NCBI GenBank assembly: GCA_052388025.1
Contig: JBQTIP010000147.1
Span: forward strand, 1-28,363
Origin: JBQTIP01 sp052388025
GTDB taxonomy: Bacteria; Actinomycetota; UBA4738; HRBIN12
Reading direction: 5' to 3'
DNA length: 28,363 bases
Under the pieces are notes generated by a model that saw only the letters and a program-made list of their open reading frames with translations, did not search any database and was not told the origin of the DNA. The first letter of the stretch is position 1. Every line of letters begins with the position of its first letter. The position numbers and the translations under genes are program-made. Shown one piece after another: positions 25,160 to 28,363 of this stretch.

Positions 25160-25786
25160 TCAGGACCTCTCGGGATCCGGCGACCCCGCGCCCCGCTGCA
25201 GCTCGCGTCCGAGCCAGAGGTACCAGGCGGGGTTGACGACGAAGCCGGTGAGCAGGGCGGCAACCAAGAGCACGGGGGTCTCCGGGTCCACGACGATCAG
25301 CCGCCCCAGGTAGAGGACGAGGAGCAGAAAGCCCGAGGCGTACCCGAGATAGCCGAGCTTCCGCGGCAACTTCCCGCCGCGGACGATCAGCCACGCGAAG
25401 ACCAGGACGGCCGCCGCGCTGAAGCCGAACGTGAGCAGGCCTCGCGGGTCGACGGCGTTGGGCGAGCCGCCGAGCCGGCTCGGCGGGTTGATCACATTGG
25501 CCAGATCGTAGCCGCCGTGCACGGCCGACCCGGCGGCGCCGATCAGCCCGAGCGCGAGGCCCCACAGCGCGAAGGCCGGGTCCGTCTGTCGGAGCCGGGC
25601 GTAGAGGGCGACGAGCACTGCGGTGCCCAGGAGCCCGCCGAGGAGGAGGAACAGCGCGCCGGCGAACGCCGCGGACCTGGGGGCGCTGCGGAGGACCAGG
25701 ACGAAGGCGATCGAGTACCCAAGTCCGCCGATCCCCACCGCCCAAGCTACGCGCCCCGCGAACCGCTCGAAAGCTCGGGACGTCAT
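25160..25786 (-). CDS. hypothetical multi-pass membrane protein (208 aa)
   Basis: About six hydrophobic helices can be drawn: residues 12-32, 39-63, 71-90, 115-136, 143-162 and 168-190. Between helices three and four lies a polar loop (HGGYDLANVINPPSRLGGSPNAVDPRG) that may face outward. The pattern resembles DUF4386-like or related small integral proteins of actinobacteria, from memory; no catalytic motif stands out. It is the first gene of a three-gene minus-strand run with the alpha/beta hydrolase and the small membrane protein, and is divergent from the PotA-like ATPase gene. Confidence 0.75.
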   Translation of the reverse strand: MTSRAFERFAGRVAWAVGIGGLGYSIAFVLVLRSAPRSAAFAGALFLLLGGLLGTAVLVALYARLRQTDPAFALWGLALGLIGAAGSAVHGGYDLANVINPPSRLGGSPNAVDPRGLLTFGFSAAAVLVFAWLIVRGGKLPRKLGYLGYASGFLLLVLYLGRLIVVDPETPVLLVAALLTGFVVNPAWYLWLGRELQRGAGSPDPERS

Positions 25787-25824
25787 TCTGCGGATGATGG
25801 CACAACGACTGGCTTCCTATCGAA

Positions 25825-25859
25825 GGGCGGTGCGGGGCGCGTTCCGCCCGGTGTATCCT
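25825..25859 (+). promoter_or_regulatory. possible promoter/operator for the PotA-like gene, leaderless mRNA
   Basis: An inverted repeat GGGCGG/CCGCCC (25825-25830 and 25844-25849) is followed by TATCCT at 25854-25859. That box ends ten bases before the ATG at 25870 and there is no ribosome binding site, which fits a leaderless transcript, common in actinobacteria. No good -35 box is seen. Confidence 0.35.
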
Positions 25860-25869
25860 CGCCGCTGCC

Positions 25870-26994
25870 ATGGGTGGAGGGCGCGTCCAGCTCGTCGATC
25901 TAGTGAAGCGCTTCGGCGACGTGAACGCCGTCGCCGGGATCAACCTGGACATGCCGTCGGGCGAGTTCTTCTCGCTGCTCGGCCCTTCAGGATGCGGCAA
26001 GACCACGACGCTGCGGATGATCGCCGGCTTCGAGCGGCCCGATGAGGGCCAGATCCTCCTGGACGGCGTCGACATGGCCCAAACGCCGCCGCACAAGCGC
26101 AACGTCAACACGGTGTTCCAGAACTACGCGCTGTTCCCACACCTGAACGTCGAAGACAACGTGGCCTTCGGTCTGCGCTACAAGGGTGTCTCCAAGGAGG
26201 ATGTGAAGAAGCGGGTCACGGACGCTCTGGGGCTCGTTCGCCTGGAGCGCATGGAGAAGCGACGTCCCTCGCAGCTCTCTGGTGGCCAGCAGCAGCGGGT
26301 GGCGCTGGCGCGCGCGCTGATCCTGAACCCCGCGGTTCTCCTTCTCGATGAGCCGCTGGGCGCGCTCGACGCCAAGCTGCGCAAGGCCCTGCAGATCGAG
26401 CTGAAGGCACTCCAGCGGGAGGTCGGAATCACCTTCGTCTACGTGACACCCGACCAGGAGGAAGCCCTCACGATGTCCGACCGGATCGCCGTGATGTCGA
26501 ACGGCAGAGTCGAGCAGGTCGGCTCACCGACCGAGATCTACGAGGAGCCGGCTACCACGTACGTGGCCGACTTCCTCGGCGTGTCGAACCTCATGCAGGG
26601 CACCGCCTCCGGGCTGCCGGGGGACGGCCGCTGCCGGGTCCACCTCGGCGAGTTCGAGCTCTCGGCCGGCAAGGGCGACGTCGACGCCACGGGCGATGTC
26701 CGGCTCATGATACGGCCGGAGCGCGTGAAGCTGGAGCCCCAGGGAACGTCCGGCGAGAACCGCGTGCCGGGCATGGTGGAGCGGGTCGTCTACGTCGGTT
26801 CGACGATGCAGGTCATCGTGCACCTGGCTCACGGCGAGACGCTCCAGGCATGGGTGCAGAACCTGGGGGAGGCGCTTCCGTTCCAGCAGGGGGTCCCTGT
26901 GGCGGTCCACCTGCCCGTCGAGGCGCTCCGGGTCCTCGTGGAGTCGGACGTGCTCGCCGGTGCCGCGCCGAGCTCCGGAGGCGGGCAGGGCTAG
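25870..26994 (+). CDS. PotA-like ABC transporter ATPase with altered H-loop
   Basis: A 374-residue ATPase of the polyamine/iron/opine importer class: nucleotide-binding domain (1-235) and a C-terminal TOBE/OB regulatory domain (about 275-365, with VRLMIRPERVKL). Walker A is GPSGCGKT (38-45), Q-loop Gln84 (FQNYALFP), signature LSGGQQQR (136-143) and Walker B LLLDEP (157-162). The switch segment reads YVTPDQEEAL, with Pro194 where the family has His; a single C at 26450 instead of A makes CCC from CAC. Either this is a natural variant with weak ATPase activity or a sequence error. The partner permeases lie on the opposite strand just downstream. No receptor gene is in the window. Substrate (spermidine/putrescine-like) is inference. 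Confidence 0.9.
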   Translation: MGGGRVQLVDLVKRFGDVNAVAGINLDMPSGEFFSLLGPSGCGKTTTLRMIAGFERPDEGQILLDGVDMAQTPPHKRNVNTVFQNYALFPHLNVEDNVAFGLRYKGVSKEDVKKRVTDALGLVRLERMEKRRPSQLSGGQQQRVALARALILNPAVLLLDEPLGALDAKLRKALQIELKALQREVGITFVYVTPDQEEALTMSDRIAVMSNGRVEQVGSPTEIYEEPATTYVADFLGVSNLMQGTASGLPGDGRCRVHLGEFELSAGKGDVDATGDVRLMIRPERVKLEPQGTSGENRVPGMVERVVYVGSTMQVIVHLAHGETLQAWVQNLGEALPFQQGVPVAVHLPVEALRVLVESDVLAGAAPSSGGGQG

Positions 26995-27021
26995 CCCCGA
27001 CCCAGAGCCGGGAGCAGCTTC

Positions 27022-27966
27022 CTAGATCTCGAAGCTCATGAAGCCCTGCACGCCCGACTCCTCCGCCTTCCGCTGGCCGCGTGTCGCGAAGCGGTACAGG
27101 AGCACGCCGATCGTGATGGCGAGCAGCGTCGAGATCAACATGAAGGTGGCGGCCGCGTTCACCGCAGGCGTCGGCGAGGCGCGCGCGGCGCCGTAGATCT
27201 TCACGGAGAGCGGCTCGCACCCGGCGGCGCCGCAGAGGTACCGGACGGTCACGAAGTCGTCGACCGAGTCCGCGAACACCAGCGCGAGGCTCGCGAAGAT
27301 CGATGGGTAGAGGAGCGGCAGCAGCACCCGACGGATGGCCTGGCCCGGCCGCGCGCCCAGGTCCATCGCCGCCTCCTCGTACTCCTTTCCGATCGAGAGC
27401 AGTCGCGCCCTGACCACGATCACCGGATAGGAGAGCTGGTACGTCACGAGCCCGATCACCTGGGCGGTCGTCCCCACCTTCACGAAGTCCCTCAGCAGGA
27501 ACGTGATCACGAGGAAGAGCGAGACGCCCACGATGATCTCCGGGATCAGGAAGGAGAACAGCATGGCGAAGTTCGCGACGCTCGCCGGACGGCCGCGCCA
27601 GCGGTCGAGCGCGATGGCGAAGGAGGTGCCGAGCGGGACCGCGATGAGCATCGTGAGGACCGAGAGCTTCACGCTCTGGAACAGCGCCGAACGAAGGGCA
27701 GGGTCCCGCCAGAGCGAGTCGGTCGGGTCCTCCCACCACCACCGCAACGAGAACCCCTGCCAGGTGCTGCGGGAGCGCCCGGCGTTGAACGAGAACACGA
27801 TAGCAACAAGGACTGGCAGGATCGACCAGGCGAGGTACCCCCAGGTGACCCCTTTGAGGAAGATCGGCTTCCGCCACGGGTTCCGGAACCATCTCCCGAA
27901 GCCGGTCGCCACGTCCGGCAGCGACGTCGCACGAGCCGCGGGCCGGGCGATCGTCGTGTCGCTCAT
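27022..27966 (-). CDS. ABC transporter permease, PotC type
   Basis: A 314-residue permease of the spermidine/putrescine-type importers. An N-terminal cytoplasmic segment precedes the first helix (GYLAWSILPVLVAIVFSFN); a further five helices follow, and the coupling loop is YEEAAMDLGARPGQAIRRVLLPLLYPSI. The last helix ends with a positively charged tail. The start ATG overlaps the stop of the PotB-like gene in ATGA, so they are translationally coupled. The insertion CGAAGCEPLSVKIYGAARASPTP between helices is a little unusual and carries two cysteines. It ends 27 bases from the convergent ATPase gene. Confidence 0.92.
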   Translation of the reverse strand: MSDTTIARPAARATSLPDVATGFGRWFRNPWRKPIFLKGVTWGYLAWSILPVLVAIVFSFNAGRSRSTWQGFSLRWWWEDPTDSLWRDPALRSALFQSVKLSVLTMLIAVPLGTSFAIALDRWRGRPASVANFAMLFSFLIPEIIVGVSLFLVITFLLRDFVKVGTTAQVIGLVTYQLSYPVIVVRARLLSIGKEYEEAAMDLGARPGQAIRRVLLPLLYPSIFASLALVFADSVDDFVTVRYLCGAAGCEPLSVKIYGAARASPTPAVNAAATFMLISTLLAITIGVLLYRFATRGQRKAEESGVQGFMSFEI

Positions 27967-28363
27967 CGCGCCTCCGCGGCTCGCTTCGTCGAGCGCAGGT
28001 AGTACATCATCGGGATCATCAGGACAACGATCAGGATCAAGGTCAGGGCGCCGGCCCGCGGTCCCTGGCTCCCCTGGCCGACGGCCCGATCGATGAGGTT
28101 CCCGTACATGGTCGTTCCAGGTCCACCCATCAGATCGTTCGTGAAGTAGTCCCCGAACATCGGCAAGGAGACGATCACCGTGCCCGCGAGGATCGCCTGC
28201 TTCGACATCGGCAAGGTGACGCGAAGGAACGTCTGGAGGGGGCTCGCGCCCAGATCCCGCCCGGCCTCCAGCATGCTCTGGTTGATGCGGTCGAGCTGGC
28301 CGTAGATCGGCAGGATCATGTACGGGATGTACCCGTACACGAGCGACAGGATGACGGTGATCG
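27963..28363 (-). CDS. ABC transporter permease, PotB type (partial; 5' end beyond the window)
   Basis: The C-terminal 133 or so residues are present and the frame runs open through the right edge, so the start is outside. Visible are the end of a membrane helix (ITVILSLVYGYIPYMILPIYGQL), the coupling loop EAGRDLGASPLQTFLRVTLP, the following helix pair (AGTVIVSLPMFGDYFTNDL, then LILIVVLMIPMMYYL) and a basic C-terminus. The MFGDYFTNDLMGGPGTTMYGN segment is typical of PotB-like permeases. It heterodimerises with the PotC-like permease encoded next to it. Confidence 0.92.
   Translation of the reverse strand, partial: ITVILSLVYGYIPYMILPIYGQLDRINQSMLEAGRDLGASPLQTFLRVTLPMSKQAILAGTVIVSLPMFGDYFTNDLMGGPGTTMYGNLIDRAVGQGSQGPRAGALTLILIVVLMIPMMYYLRSTKRAAEAR

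Noticed and set aside
26988..26997. GGGCTAGCCC palindrome at the end of the PotA-like gene as a bidirectional terminator
   Set aside because: Too short, without loop or T-tract.

Overview
The window is about 28 kb of GC-rich, gene-dense bacterial chromosome with almost no non-coding space. GC-biased third positions, GTG and TTG starts, two luciferase-like (probably F420-type) oxidoreductases and a gene-repertoire typical of soil actinobacteria point to an Actinomycetota lineage, perhaps an uncultured one; this placement is inference. I see no rRNA, tRNA, CRISPR array, insertion sequence or integrase, and no gene-free stretch longer than 300 bases.

Layout. 1-0.2 kb: tail of a membrane-protein fragment cut by the window edge. 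0.3-1.1 kb (-): an unrecognised lipoprotein. 1.3-3.5 kb (+): threonine dehydrogenase and glycine C-acetyltransferase (threonine to glycine plus acetyl-CoA). 3.5-4.2 kb (-) and 4.3-7.5 kb (+): a TetR repressor divergent from an MMPL exporter and a closely coupled LLM oxidoreductase, with a near-consensus promoter between them. 7.6-16.2 kb (+): a compact run encoding an NMT1-type ABC importer (two permeases, ATPase, lipoprotein receptor), an LLM oxidoreductase, beta-ureidopropionase-like amidohydrolase, dihydropyrimidinase and CoA-acylating (methyl)malonate-semialdehyde dehydrogenase. 16.2-17.3 kb (-): a membrane-anchored polysaccharide deacetylase. 17.3-24.0 kb: two glutamine-synthetase-like ligases, a FluG-type amidohydrolase, an APC amine/amino-acid permease and an acetamidase/formamidase. 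24.0-25.8 kb (-): small membrane protein, alpha/beta hydrolase, multi-pass membrane protein. 25.9-28.4 kb: a PotA-like ABC ATPase (+) facing PotC/PotB-like permeases (-), the last cut by the window end.

How they work together. The central theme is nitrogen and carbon salvage from small organic nitrogen compounds. The 7.6-16.2 kb operon reads as import plus reductive degradation of pyrimidines (or hydantoin-like rings): ring opening by dihydropyrimidinase, decarbamoylation, then oxidation of the C3 semialdehyde to acetyl-CoA. The usual first enzyme, dihydropyrimidine dehydrogenase, is not in the window; an LLM flavin-type oxidoreductase occupies its place. The beta-alanine aminotransferase is also missing. 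The 17.3-24 kb block looks like a gamma-glutamylation route for an imported amine or amide: permease, two gamma-glutamyl ligase candidates, a FluG-like hydrolase and an amidase releasing ammonia. The two most interesting leads are these two blocks; a PotA-like ATPase with Pro in place of the switch histidine and a structured leader before the permease are further points to check.
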